Source: Gari tellinella (taxonomy: Eukaryota; Mollusca; Bivalvia; Cardiida; Psammobiidae). Taken from it: DNA of 64,000 nucleotides. Positions 33,101 to 44,205 of the stretch are shown in pieces. Location of the stretch: assembly GCA_922989275.2 (NCBI GenBank), contig OV277862.1, forward strand, positions 41,565,786 through 41,629,785. The letters are read 5' to 3'. A program made the translations under genes and the position numbers. The first letter of the stretch is position 1, and each line of letters starts with the position of its first letter. Below the pieces are notes generated by a model that worked only from the letters and a program-made list of their open reading frames with translations, did no database searches and was not told the origin of the DNA.

Positions 33101-36100
33101 CTGGAGAGAAGTGGTGACATTGCTGTTGATAGCCCTGGCCTGACTGGTGGTCACGCTGGTCAGAACACATGGACGGCTAAACTGTTTGCCAGTGGTGACA
33201 ATGTGTCTAAGAAGATGAAACAATCTGCCAGTGAGATGGGTCCAGGTCTGTATAGCCATAGAGGTATTGTACCCAAATTTGAGAAGAAGATAGTGATGCT
33301 TATTAACCAGCACATGAATGATGAAGGCAGTGTTACTTACCAAGATGTCAGCAATATTTCCAGAGCTGTTTACAAAGAAACTCGTCCACATTTCAAGGCT
33401 TGTTATAATTGGATCAAAGAGTTCATAAAACGCCACAAAAAAGAGTTGAGAGATGTAGAGTTTGAACACACCAGGAAGATACTGCTGGATGATGGGAGCG
33501 GTGTGGAGATTCTGGTACCAGAGGATAGGATTGATGATGTGGAGAGATACATGCCAGAATCTACTGAAGCTTCTATAGACTCCTGGGCAAGTCTGGGGGA
33601 CACAGATATTGTTGATGGTGGTAAAGATCCGGAGATAGTTATTGAAAATGCTGAAGATCCCCACTATGATATGTCTGGTAATGCAGGCAATGGATCAGGG
33701 ACATCTGGCCAAAATGTCAGCAGTATTGATATCACAAATATTGCCGCAAAGAAGCCAATTATAGTTGGCATGCCTGTACATTTTGACAGAAAGACAGAGA
33801 AGAAACTGGTAGAGTGGCTTGTAGAAAGACAAGAGAGGGATGATTTTGTTTTCACTGATGATTTCAGAGAATATGCCAGATCTTGGTACAAAGGGCCGCC
33901 CAGAAAGTTTGCTGCTACAAATGCATGGATATCGAAATTTTTACGACGAAATAAACTTGGCAAAAAGATTGAATTTCAGTCAAGACTGAAAGGAAACAAT
34001 CCCAAATTTGAGGAGAAAATTGTTCAGTTGATTCTTGACCATCAAGAAAAAGAAGGCAGTGTTTCAAATGATGATATACAGAGAATCACTCAGTCTGTGT
34101 ATAGAGAAATACGACCAAACTTCAGAGCTTGTTACAACTGGATCAAAGACTTTATTAAGAGACATAAAGAAGAGCTAGCAGAGGTGGAACTAGAAAATGT
34201 GAAGAAAGTCTTTATTCCAGATGATGACAATGAAAAGGATGGTGTCCTCATTAGAGATTATGATCCCATGAAAGGCCTGTCTTTCCTTGATAATTCAACT
34301 GAATCTAGAGCCTCACTGAATATGGAAGATTATGTGGAAGAAAACAGTATTGACAGTTCTTGGGTTGATATAGATGACTCTCCAACCCCAGGTACCTCAC
34401 AGTCTGGCTTAAATAGTGACAGTTCATCAGTTCTACGCAATCTTCTTACACCAAAGAGACCAATTATTATTGCACCACCAAAAAGCTTAGATATCAAAAC
34501 AGAAAAGAAACTTGTCCAGTGGATGCTGGAACAGCAACAAGAGCAGGGATGTGTCTACTTGGATTTATTCAAAGATTATGCAAAATCTATACATACTGGA
34601 CCAAAAAAATTTGCAGCCACCCAAGCTTGGATGATAAAGTTTAAACAAAGAAATTACGAAGCATTGAAGACTGTTATTATAAGGTCAAGGTTTAGAAATG
34701 AGTATTCACTAGAGGATAAGATGGCAGCTGTAGAAGAAGCAAGAAGACTAGGCTGTAACCATGTGGGCCGGAAACTGGGCATTAATGGTAGTGTCATATA
34801 TTCCTGGAAGGTACAGCTTGAACAGGCAGAAAGGTTGGGATCTGTAAAGGGCATACCAGTAGATACTGACACTGAGAAGGAATCTTCGAGAGGGATGGTA
34901 CCAGAGTTTGAGGAGAGAATCATAGAGTTGGTGTTGGAGAAGCAGGCAGTGAAAAGCAGTGTTTCTTATGATGACATAAGCCAGATTGCCAGGTCTGTCT
35001 ACTGTATAACCAGACCTCATTTCAAAGCCAGCTATAACTGGGTTATAGAGTTTATCAGGAAGCATAAAGACAGATTTGAAAGTGTGAACTTTGAAAATCA
35101 ACGTAAAGTGTTAACAGAGGAGGAAAAACTTCATATTTTGTCAGAAGAAAAGAAGTATGGCACAGACCATGTCACAAAGAAGAGAAATATATCTGCAAGC
35201 ACAATATACAACTGGAAGAGGAATATGATGGCTAAATCAATTCCAATCCCCAAGTACAAGGCTCTGGTTGGAAATAAAATTAAACAAAAGTATGCCAAGG
35301 GAAAGAAAGCAAAGAGGAGTTATTCAGTGGAAGAGAAAAGAAGAATTGTTTCAATAGCAGAGGAAAATGGCATAACATATACTTCAATTAAGCTTGCAAT
35401 GCCCAGAAAACTAATTGCAAATTGGGTGAAGTACTTCAGGGATAAAGGAGAAAACATTGTTATTAAGTACACCCCTGCTCCTACAGCAAAGAAAGAGCTT
35501 GAGCAGAAAGTAGTTGCATGGGTTATTGAAGAGAATGACAAACTAGGGGTTGTGATGACAAACAGGATTCAAGAGCATGCAAAGAAAGTGTTTGAAGAGG
35601 CATACACTAATTTCACAGCATCAAACCACTGGCTTGAAGTTTTTATTGCCCAGAATGCAGAAAGGTTTGAAAATGTGAGATTTAGAGAAAAGGGAGATAC
35701 AGACTTGGATTTTACTAATGAGGTTAAGCTCAAACTGTCAAGATATGCAGAAAGATTTGGAGCTGTGGAGACTGCCAATAAAACCGGTCTGTCACCAAAG
35801 AACATCTATCACTGGAGAAGGTGCATGAGACAGAAAGGTTTTGACCTGGCAGATAGTACAAGTCCCTCTCCAATAAACACTGACAACTCAGGCAATTCAC
35901 CCAAGCCCAAGAGTCTAATGCAGCAAAAACTTGATAAGATAGAGCAGAAATATTCCGAAGATGCCAAGAAGGCAATGGCGGCCGAAGCCAACACTGGAGG
36001 AGCGTCCGTCACAGCTTCAAAGTACAAGATACCCCTCCCTCTCTTGCTGAAATGGATGAAAATGCTTCAAGGAGTAAAGGATGAAGTAGACTCCAAACCT

Positions 36101-37717
36101 TCTTTATTGTCTCTTGGGAAAAGTTTCAGTGTATCTAGTAAAGAAAGCACCCCAGAATCTACCGGGTTTGGAAAATTAAAAGTCAGATTTCCAAGCGTGG
36201 AAAAGACAAAAACTATATCAAACATAAACAGATACTCGGTAGAGTTTAGAAAGGAAATGGTTAATGAAGCCAAGAAGCTTGGTGTTATGGAAGCTTCACG
36301 TGCAAATGGCATTCCAAACTCAACACTTTATGCATGGATGAAGGAATATGGAGGAGGCAAAAATCAGGAGAGCTGGAGAAAATCTGTAGATAGATCAAGA
36401 TCTAGTGTAGAAAGTTCACAATCTAGCTTTGACAGTGAGCTCGAAACATCAACACCAATAAGAGCTCAAGATATAAAAAAGGAACCAGTTGAATCTCCAG
36501 ATATATTGACTGAAAAGTTAATTAATGAGCTATCTGGATCAGGTAGTAGAATTGTTAGAAGGTATACTGAAGCGGAAAAGTATGCTGCTGCAAATAGAGC
36601 TATGAAAATAGGTGTTAAGAAAGCATCAATTGAAATGGAAATTCCACTTTCTAATGTTAGGAGATGGACTGATATGTTTAGGAAAAAGGTGAAGAGGTCT
36701 GAGGATAGTGAGAAGAAAAAATCTGTGAATAAGGGACTAAGGCTAAGTAGTTCATTTCTTCAGTCTGATTATGGTGATTCCTCATTTGACATGGACTTGT
36801 CAGGCAATGACAGTTCTGTTAGTTTCTCAGACACAAGTGTTACTGCAGATAAAGGTGTGAAAAGAAAAGCTGAGGCTATGCTTTCTGTTGCATTGTTCAG
36901 TGGAAAACAGAGGAAGCTCTACTCTGATGATGAAAAGCTCGACTTTGTAATTGAAAGTGATATCAATGGAACAAAAAGTGTAGCAGAGAAGGCAGGGGTT
37001 TCCTTAGATGTGCTCTACAAGTGGAGGCAAAAGTTCTCAGCTAGAATTAGACATAATGCAAGTAGAACTGCAACTGCCACCAGTGTCCTTGATACTAGTG
37101 AAGGTGAAGACAATGTGATCAATGATCTTCCTTCTCAAGAAGTTGATGAGGATGAATTAGAATATGATATCCGGGAAGCAAACAATGACAGTCCCAAAGA
37201 AATTGAAAATGAAAGTGTACATGATAACTCTGAATTTAACAGTGATTTTCCATCAAGTGCAGAAAGTGATAGAGTTTTAAACATTGCACCAGGTATAACA
37301 GTGACAAGTAATGAAGGAAGTGTGCAAGAAACCACTGGTGATACTAGGCAAGATCTCTTACAACCTAACATTGAAAACTTGTCTGAAATGTCAACTATAT
37401 TCCAGTCAGCTGCCAGTAAAGTGCTAGAAATGACAGCTGATTACATAGAGGCAGAAAAGGAACATGAGAAAAACCAGGAGTCTCCACACACTGGGAAAAT
37501 GTCACCAAAGCAGCATCAATATGATCAATCGAATACACCTCAACCAGAAACTGTTGTTCAAGAAAATGTGAAAGACAGTGTTGCTCAACCTGTTGAGAAA
37601 GACAAGGACGAGCCTTCAATGTTTAAGATTGTAAACGTGAAAAGTGAAGCACCAGATCATAGTGAGAGTGATAGTCAGCAACAAAGTTCAGCGATAGACT
37701 GTTGGAGAACATTTTGA
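30141..37717 (+). CDS. BTB-HTH array protein, terminal exon: about 24 HTH units of pogo/CENP-B and Psq/Brinker type
   Basis: The 7,577-nt exon encodes residues about 209-2732 (acceptor tttcag|GTCCC, split codon completed). It opens with a Psq/Brinker-like HTH (residue about 282) and a CENP-B-type HTH (about 338). Five tandem supermodules follow, starting at residues 528, 808, 1074, 1411 and 1646. Each has a CENP-B-type unit beginning KRPII (YVFTDDFKDYARSL, then 'KF.AT.AWM..FLRRN'), a Psq-like HTH, and a second CENP-B-type unit (VPEFE..I, then FKASYNWIK.FIKRH). Module 4 lacks the Psq-like unit. Then come single Psq-like units at about 1862, 1933, 2061, 2143, 2237, 2347 and 2468, with one more CENP-B unit at about 1988. 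Linkers are acidic. VKKE, IKKE and VKSE fit SUMO-acceptor sites. No DDE catalytic domain is seen. A nuclear DNA-binding role is inferred from the folds; targets are unknown. Confidence 0.88.
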
Positions 37718-38181
37718 GACAGAAAAAAATTAGCCTACATTGTTTAACCTTTTCCTCCCTGAAACATCGAATGGACAGTTCTAGGTTTCAATTTAGTCCA
37801 GTCCATTTTGACTTTTTAGGGTTGATTTTTACAATATAAGTCCAAATGAAAAACAGTGTAGACCCTGATCAGAGGGCTACTTAAGGAGCCCTCTGATCAG
37901 GGTTTACACTGTTTGCATAGGACAAGTGTATTTCTAACAGGTACACTGTTTGCAAATGAGGCATATATGCATGACTAGGGCTCAAAGAGTTAAGATTGTA
38001 GATGTGAAAAGTGAAGCACGAGAATAGAGTGTGAGTGGTTCTCAGCAACAAAAGTTAGTGATAGTGTTTGAGAAATGTTGAGAAAGACAAAAATGAGACT
38101 TATGTTTAAGATTGTAGATGTTAAACGTGAAGCACCAGACCAGGTTGAGAGTGATATTCAGCACAAAATTGAGTGATATGT
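37595..38181 (+). repeat. Three-copy tandem repeat of the BTB gene's 3' end
   Basis: The segment encoding the protein's last residues (tttaagattgtaaacgtgaa, 37620 onward) recurs in degraded form at about 37990-38096 and 38105-38181. The extra copies have stops and lie in the 3' untranslated or downstream region. A MITE-C1 interrupts the second copy at its TTTAAG. Confidence 0.75.
37748..37989. mobile_element. MITE-C1 with an empty site visible in sister repeats
   Basis: Flanked by TTAA at 37744-37747 and 37990-37993. The uninterrupted sequence TTTAAGATTG is present in the first and third copies of the surrounding tandem repeat. This demonstrates TTAA duplication on insertion. The hairpin is core 2 with gatcagagggctacttaagg at the turn. 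Confidence 0.9.
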
Positions 38182-38331
38182 CACAAATAGTTAACCAAAT
38201 AGTTAATCATGCAACTACATTTGTATAAAAACTGTTTTATCATGTGACTGCTTATAGCAAGATAAAAGTAAAGCAGAATGCTCCTTAAGGAATGTTCTGC
38301 TTTACTTTCATTACACTTTAACCCTTTACTC

Positions 38332-38554
38332 CATAGATACACCTTTTGACGCATTTGATTAACTAATCCACTGAAGAAAACAGATTTATACAGTTTTGAA
38401 TGTGCAAAATAAAAAAACATTTAATATGTCCTAGCAGATGGTAACTTAAAGCAGGCTGGAAGTAAAGTTGAATGCCCTGTATGGTGCATTCTGCTTTACT
38501 TTCAACCTTTTTTATGTGATCGCCTGTCTTCAAAACTAGAAACGGAGTAAAGGG
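38332..38554. mobile_element. MITE-A
   Basis: TTAA at 38328-38331 on the left; on the right TTAA has mutated to CTAA. The core-1 hairpin is imperfect. A separate core-1 hairpin fragment precedes it at about 38250-38327. Confidence 0.75.
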
Positions 38555-38559
38555 CTAAA

Positions 38560-38752
38560 CAGGGCTCCAGATAAGGGGTAGTTTTCTGAACAAATTCAAC
38601 ATTTTCTCACTCATCTCATCACCAAACCTTATGGTGTCACTACTCATTAGAATTGTCTCGAAGAGACGATTCTGATGAGTAGTCACACCATAGGGTTTAA
38701 AGCAGAAATAAAGATTTTAGTTTTTGAAAAACTACTCTTATCTGGAGCCCTG
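38560..38752. mobile_element. MITE-G with hAT-like target duplication
   Basis: The ends are CAGGGCTCCAGATAAGG and CTTATCTGGAGCCCTG. GGCTAAA repeats on both sides (8 bp if one terminal base is assigned to the target), which suggests a hAT-type 8-bp duplication. It sits in the flank of the preceding MITE-A. Confidence 0.75.
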
Positions 38753-38809
38753 GGCTAAACTTTCACCGGTATTCAATACCATCTATGAATATACACTGTG
38801 GTACATTAG

Positions 38810-38982
38810 AGCTACAGATAAGCGTGTGTAAATCACTTACTTTTCTTCTTTATGTATCCACCAAAACTTATGTTATGTCTAATCATTAGAATCATTGCAA
38901 AGCAACAATTCTAATGAGTAGTCACATCATAGGCTTTTGTGTAGGCATAAGGGTTTTAGCTTTTGAAATACTTGTCTGATTG
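38810..38982. mobile_element. MITE-G, old copy
   Basis: The central palindrome ctaatcattagaatcattgc/attctaatgag and a diverged left end (gagctacagataag) identify a decayed copy. Confidence 0.55.
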
Positions 38983-38988
38983 TGTTAA

Positions 38989-39232
38989 CCCTTTACCCCA
39001 TAACCTGTTTCTAGTTTTGAAAATAGGTGACTACTTAAAGCAGGTTGAAAGTGAAGCAGAATGCGCCCTAAGGCGCATTCTGGTTTACTTCCAGCCTGCT
39101 TTAAATTACCACCTGCTAGAATTAAGAAAATATTCCTTCTGATACACATTCATGACTGTATAGATTGGAATTATTTCCTTCCGCGGAGGATTAAACTGAA
39201 TGAGCTAAAAGGCGCTTCTATAAGGTAAAGGG
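38989..39232. mobile_element. MITE-A
   Basis: TTAA at 38985-38988 and 39233-39236, with core-1 turn GCGCCCTAAGGCGC. It is in the opposite orientation to 28886-29133. Confidence 0.85.
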
Positions 39233-39585
39233 TTAAGAAGGAGTAACTAAAATACTCTTAAGGTGCTTGTTGGTTTGTGTGGAATTGAAATGCCTTACTA
39301 GGCAAACGGGAACAAGGATAATGACTTCTGATTATATTTTGTCTGGTCAAACTTATATCCAGGGAAAGTAAGAAACATATGACTAGAACCAGCTTAAAAT
39401 AGAGCTTAGTAATGCAAAAAGCTCCATTTGCTAGAGATTTTAGCATTACTTTTGTCTTACATTAAGCAACCAGCTGTCTTTTGAGATTGTGATGCTCAGA
39501 GTTGTGAAGACCAACATAGATTTGACTGGACTGTGAAGTATTATCCTTTGCTGATAGCTGAACAAGGTTTTATGATGTAGTTTAA

Positions 39586-39814
39586 CTCTTTCCTCCCTGA
39601 AACTTTAAATGGACAATTCCAGTTTCCATTTTAGTCTATTTAAGGGTTGTTTTTGTCAATGTTTGGCATTGTGACAAACAGTGAAGAACCTGATCAGAGG
39701 GCTCCTTTCGGAGCCCTCTGATCAGGATCTTCACTGTTTGCATAGGACAAGTGTACTATTAACATGTACACTGTTTGAAAAGCACGCCTATATGCGGGAC
39801 TAGGGTTCAAAGAG
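39586..39814. mobile_element. MITE-C1
   Basis: Between TTAA at 39582-39585 and 39815-39818. The core-2 arms read gatcagagggctcctttcgg and its complement. The right TTAA is shared with the adjacent MITE-D. Confidence 0.85.
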
Positions 39815-39881
39815 TTAACTCTCTGCATGCTGGGTAAATTTTTTGTCTGCAAACTTTGACCTCTGTTACTGTTCTAAAAAT

Positions 39882-40130
39882 CACTGTGTATACCCGTACA
39901 CAGGATATTGGTACCAGCGAGTCGAGAAAGTTATGGATTTGTTAGCAGATCGCTCTGCAGTGCAGGTATGTTTTCGTGATTTCCTGAATTATATGTCTAA
40001 GATCAATATGGAAAATAATACGGTATCAAAGTGTGATGATTCTGGAACATGCTGATGTCATAACATTTCAGTTTTACCAAGATAAACTCTCGTAAGACGT
40101 ATAAACATGCTGCCTGGTACCGGTAAATAA
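39882..40130 (+). repeat. Left long inverted terminal repeat
   Basis: Aligns with the reverse complement of 43540-43783. Identity is complete over the outer 46 bp and falls inward, ending near ctgcctggtaccggtaaata. It contains an apparent exon end and 5' splice site (gcag|gtatgt). Confidence 0.7.
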
Positions 40131-40667
40131 CAACGTTTGCTGACAAAATATCATTGTAATATTTTTTTTATAACTGCATAAGAGAATTATTCATGTTATA
40201 CGAGTAATTTGTACTATCTTGATCAATATTTATGAAGCTTAAACTATTGTATTTGCCGCATGTGCTTAAAAAACCCGAAATGAAATTTGGCTAGGTGTAC
40301 GGCAAATTGATACGCTAGTGAACGGCATATTGCAAAAACCTTTTAATCCAGTGTACGGCATCTTGCTTAAATCTACATCGAAATCGACGGCAGTTTGGTT
40401 TGTACAAGTATACATTCTGTACATTGTCATTTGTTTTTTACAGATTATGGACCTGTACAAATGTACCTACTGTAAGAAACAACTACCAACGTTCCGTGAG
40501 GTAATATCACACTTGATAGAGAGGCATGGATGTCAGGAGTTAAAATACCTTCGCCAGCGTGGTTGTTCCGCAAAAGTGTGCAACTTTAAAATTATACCTG
40601 AACAATGTAGAAAGGAGGGGAGAGTTATAACTATAATAGACGAAACTGAAAAAATCCATCTATCTAA
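39933..40667 (+). pseudogene. Two-exon C2H2 zinc-finger N-terminus, truncated by a repeat
   Basis: The first exon segment ends ATGGATTTGTTAGC...GTGCAG|gtatgt (39933-39965, phase 0). An acceptor (ttttttacag) opens exon 2 at 40444, reading IMDLYKCTYCKKQLPTFREV and on to a C-X2-C-X12-H-X4-H finger. Further residues run to about 40667, after which the frame enters a tandem repeat and soon stops. I do not recognise the parent family; the layout resembles the N-terminus of a transposon or host zinc-finger protein. It lies inside the CACTGTG element, with its first exon within the terminal repeat. Confidence 0.5.
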
Positions 40668-41595
40668 GTTTAGATTTCGAAATCTGTGTTTAGGTTTCGA
40701 AAAATGCCCTTAACTTCTATGTCCCTTGATATATTGCTTTTATACTGGGTATGCATGTGTATATGGACAAACCCTGTCCATGGACACACATCATTTTCAT
40801 CAGTGACCTTGACCTTGAAGTAAGGACCCGCGTTTAGGTTTCGAAACCTGTGTTTAGTTTCCCAATGGCCAATAACTCCTATGTCCATTGAGATATTCCT
40901 TTCATATTCAGAGTGCATGTGTATATGAACATGGCATTTCCTTGTATGAAAAAAAAATTGATCTCTGTGACCTTGACCGTGAACTTAAATGCTTGGGAAT
41001 GATTTCAGACATATTTCAAAAGCTTTATAACCTTGAAGCCAGGCATAACAAAATATCAAATAACTCATTTTCATATAAGTATATAGGCATTAAGTTTCTC
41101 AAAATGCCTTTAAACTCCTACGCCCATTGAGATATTCCGTGTGCATGTGTATATAGACAAAACCTTTCTTGCATGCAAAAAGTTTGACCCCAGTGACCTT
41201 GACTTTCAACTAAGGATCCAGCTTAAGGTTTCGAAATCTGCGTTTAGGTTTCTCCAAATGCCTATAACTTATATATCCATTGAGATATTCCTTTAATATT
41301 TGGCATGCATGTGTAGTGACACTACATTTCAATGCATGCAAAAAAACAGCCCAGTGACATTGACCTTTAACTTAGGTCCCGGGTTTAGGTTTCGAAATCT
41401 ACGTTTAGGTTTCAAAAAAGGCTTATACATGTAATTCCTATGTCCCTTGAGGTGTTACTTTCATATTTGGTTTGTATGTGCACATGTGTACATGGACAAG
41501 ACCTTTCCATGCATGAAAAGTGGTTGACCTCGGTGGCCTTGAGTGTGCCAATGGCGAGCTTTGTTGTCTCTCTGACAACTCTTGTTCATTCTTCC
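40668..41595. repeat. Tandem repeat with GTTTAGGTTTCGAAA motif
   Basis: Four to five diverged units carry tttaggtttcgaaatctg and ccattgagatattccttt. The array ends with ttgtctctctgacaactctt. It appears to have inserted into the zinc-finger reading frame. Confidence 0.7.
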
Positions 41596-43530
41596 CCCGT
41601 GTGTTGAAAATTATTTCATTTTATACAGTAATGAAGATGTAACATACGACATGTTTCCTTTATCCTAGCAGATGGTCGCTGGAAACAGACTGAAAGTAAC
41701 TCAAAATGCATCTTACCTTGGCGCATTCGGCTTTACTTTAAACCTGCCTGAAAGACATTTCCTCCGTCAATTGATGGAACCCCCTCCCCGTTTTTCTCAC
41801 TAGGTGTGAACATACAGGTAACGCAGTAGTAAAGTGTAAAAAGCCAATGCATCCAATCTCAAGCTGTCTAGAGAGGCCCTCACATACTCGCACTCAAGGG
41901 TTTTTTCAATGGGTTTTACTATCCAAACTTTCAAATTTAAGGTAAGGGCCTCACATAAAACGTTTAGATGAGTATCCATAGACAAGATAGCAGTAAGGAA
42001 AAAACTCTCACATTTTACCTGGTTTGGTGTTACAACCGAATGAAAGAAATGTATTTAAGTACTCATCCGTCTGCAAAACTAAAACAAGCTAAAAAGGTTT
42101 AAAGATATATCCTCAGTTCATTGATGAAGTCCCCCATTGTTCTCGTAAGGCGAGAAAAAGCATGCAGCATAAGCTGCCAGCGGGTATACCAATCTCAGTT
42201 TACCTCGTGAGGCCCAGATAGACTCATGCTCAAGAAGGCTTTCAATGGTTATTTCTAACCAAATTATCAAATATAAAGGTACGATCTCACGTGGGACGCT
42301 TCAATGGTTCTTTGCTACCGGCATGTCCACAAGACCCATGTTTTATGCAAGGAAATTATCTGGCAAGGCGTTATGACCGGAGATGTCTTTAAAGGATATA
42401 CCAACCCCGCAGAGCTATCCAAAAACTGTCCTCTAACGTCTGTTATTGTACACTTACTGTTAATGTTCATTATTACAGGCGTGCAGTCCGTGCTGAGCAA
42501 CATGTGTGCTAAATATCAATTTTAACTCTTTCATTCGAATACACGTAACCCTAAGTGCCCATTGGATAATGTTTGGGTCAAGACAAGACGCCGCTTAACG
42601 CAACTTCTGATCTATATTCATGCCGCTTAACGTGACTTCTGATCCATATTCAAACTGTTTAGCACTCTTATTGAAACAAAGGACTTAGTGGTTCTTCGCA
42701 CACGATATTATTGAATCAGACGACAATTCAGCAAGATAAGGAATAACAAGCAAGTGTAACACGACCGCGGCAGTTTTCTAAAGAAAAGAACTCTGGGTTG
42801 AATTGAATACCGCTCACTTTAAAGTGGGCAACTTATTCTGATTGCACTGTGGTAAATGATACCGCATAACCCAGTAATCTTACTGCACGATATGTCCGTG
42901 CAAAATTGAAAAACACATATGGAAATTATAGTTGTATACGTGTATTTCAATATTGTAGAAGTGGGTGGATTAGTTCGATATCATAAATTTACCGCAATCA
43001 TTATTGACTCTGTGTTAGAAATCTTCGAATTAGGTAAAGTCCGATACAGTTACTCGTTCGCTTAAAAGTGTCCCATTACGTGAATAGCTATTAGAATATG
43101 TTCAAAGTGTATTCATTGTTTCAATTTAAACTTCTTAGGTATACTCGCTCTAGATCTAGTTTATCTATTCTAAGTAAATTAACAATGAAAAGTATATAAT
43201 TTATAAATAGGAAGACTGTTCTCGGTATTCAGCTACCTTTGGCTGAAAGTAAAACCCCGAGGATGAGCTGTGACAGAGCAAAACGTTTTTAGGGCCAAAT
43301 ACCTGGTACCAAACCCCCGTACAGTGACACATCAATATGCCGTGCAGTGAAATTTCATTCACAACCAATATGCCGTACACTTGACACAAATTTGTTTTAA
43401 TTCTATTCTTAAAAGTATGACCCAACAGTGTGGTATTAGTGAGTCACAGGAATTATTATGAAAAGGATCGAATGTTTTATGAAAAGATTGTAGTCTGGAT
43501 CGTTTTAAACAGTTGATATCATAAATTTTC
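41596..43530. other. Interior of the CACTGTG element, unassigned
   Basis: It contains a decayed MITE-A piece (about 41660-41760), two related roughly 330-bp stretches with gaggcc and caatgggtt/caatggtta motifs (about 41780-41960 and 42110-42310), and a TTAACTCTTT remnant near 42523. No coding frame is supported. Confidence 0.4.
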
Positions 43531-43539
43531 GTCAGCAAT

Positions 43540-43783
43540 CGTCGTTATTTACCGGTACCAGGCAGCATATATATATGTTTTACGAGAGTTTCTCTAAATA
43601 AAACAGAAATGTTTTGACACCAGTGTATCCCAGAAACATCACGCTTTAAAACGGTATCATAGACATGTTGATCATATACATTTTATGCTATAAATCATGA
43701 AAAAACATACCTGAACTGCAGAGCGACCGGCTAACTCTCTCGACTCGCTGGTACCAATATCCTGTGTACGGGTATACACAGTG
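43540..43783 (-). repeat. Right long inverted terminal repeat
   Basis: Inverted partner of 39882-40130. The splice-donor-like caggtatgtt is kept, but several bases of the exon present in the left repeat are deleted here. Confidence 0.7.
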
Positions 43784-44035
43784 AAAATAGAAATTTCTAA
43801 ATTTCGTTTCAAAACAGGGTCAGAGCGTCACGCGGCGTCTCTTCAGGATCCAAACCGTTTGCAAAGATTCATTATTATGATTTCACCTCTAGCATGGTAA
43901 GAGTTAAGTACATGTACAGTTGTTTATGCTTGCCACTTATGTTAATTGTGTTCATTACTTTTTGGTGAAGCACAGCCCTGTCCTTTGACCAAAAATGCAA
44001 GCCATTAATATTGTGTTTAAAGCAAGTACCTGCTT

Positions 44036-44205
44036 GACCCATTTCTCCATAGTTTATTCCTCCACTGAAGAAAATAGTTGCAATGTATGCAGTCATGAAT
44101 ATGCATCATAAGAAATATTTTCTTTATCCTAGGCTGTAAGGCACTTAAAGTATGCTTTAGATGTCACCTGTCTTAGAAACAGGCTATTGGATAAAGTATT
44201 AAAGC
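44036..44205. mobile_element. MITE-A with hairpin mostly deleted
   Basis: The left arm (cccatttctccatagtttat) and right arm (tagaaacaggctattggata) are present, but most of core 1 is gone. A separate MITE-A right half lies at 44310-44455. Confidence 0.55.

Larger units (their letters stand above)
39882..43783. mobile_element. 3.9-kb element with CACTGTG ends and 5-bp target duplication (Transib/RAG-like termini)
   Basis: The first about 46 bp (CACTGTGTATACCCGTACAC...) recur as a perfect inverted repeat at the right end. Weaker inverted similarity extends about 250 bp inward. AAAAT is duplicated at 39877-39881 and 43784-43788, and the empty site can be read from other MITE-D copies. A CAC(A/T)GTG end with a 5-bp duplication is the known signature of Transib and RAG-type elements. 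The interior has decayed and contains later insertions. No transposase core was recognised, so superfamily assignment rests on the termini. Confidence 0.65.
39819..43903. mobile_element. MITE-D split by a 3.9-kb insertion
   Basis: The left part (39819-39881: CTCTCTGCATGCTGGGTAAA...gttctaaaaat) and right part (43789-43903: agaaatttc...agcatggtaagag) rejoin to match the intact MITE-D at 53001-53219. TTAA flanks at 39815-39818 and 43904-43907. Confidence 0.8.

Noticed and set aside
33077..33664. 195-residue minus-strand open frame within the large BTB exon
   Set aside because: It runs antisense to a well-supported coding exon and has no recognisable domain; other shorter antisense frames there are equally explained by codon bias.
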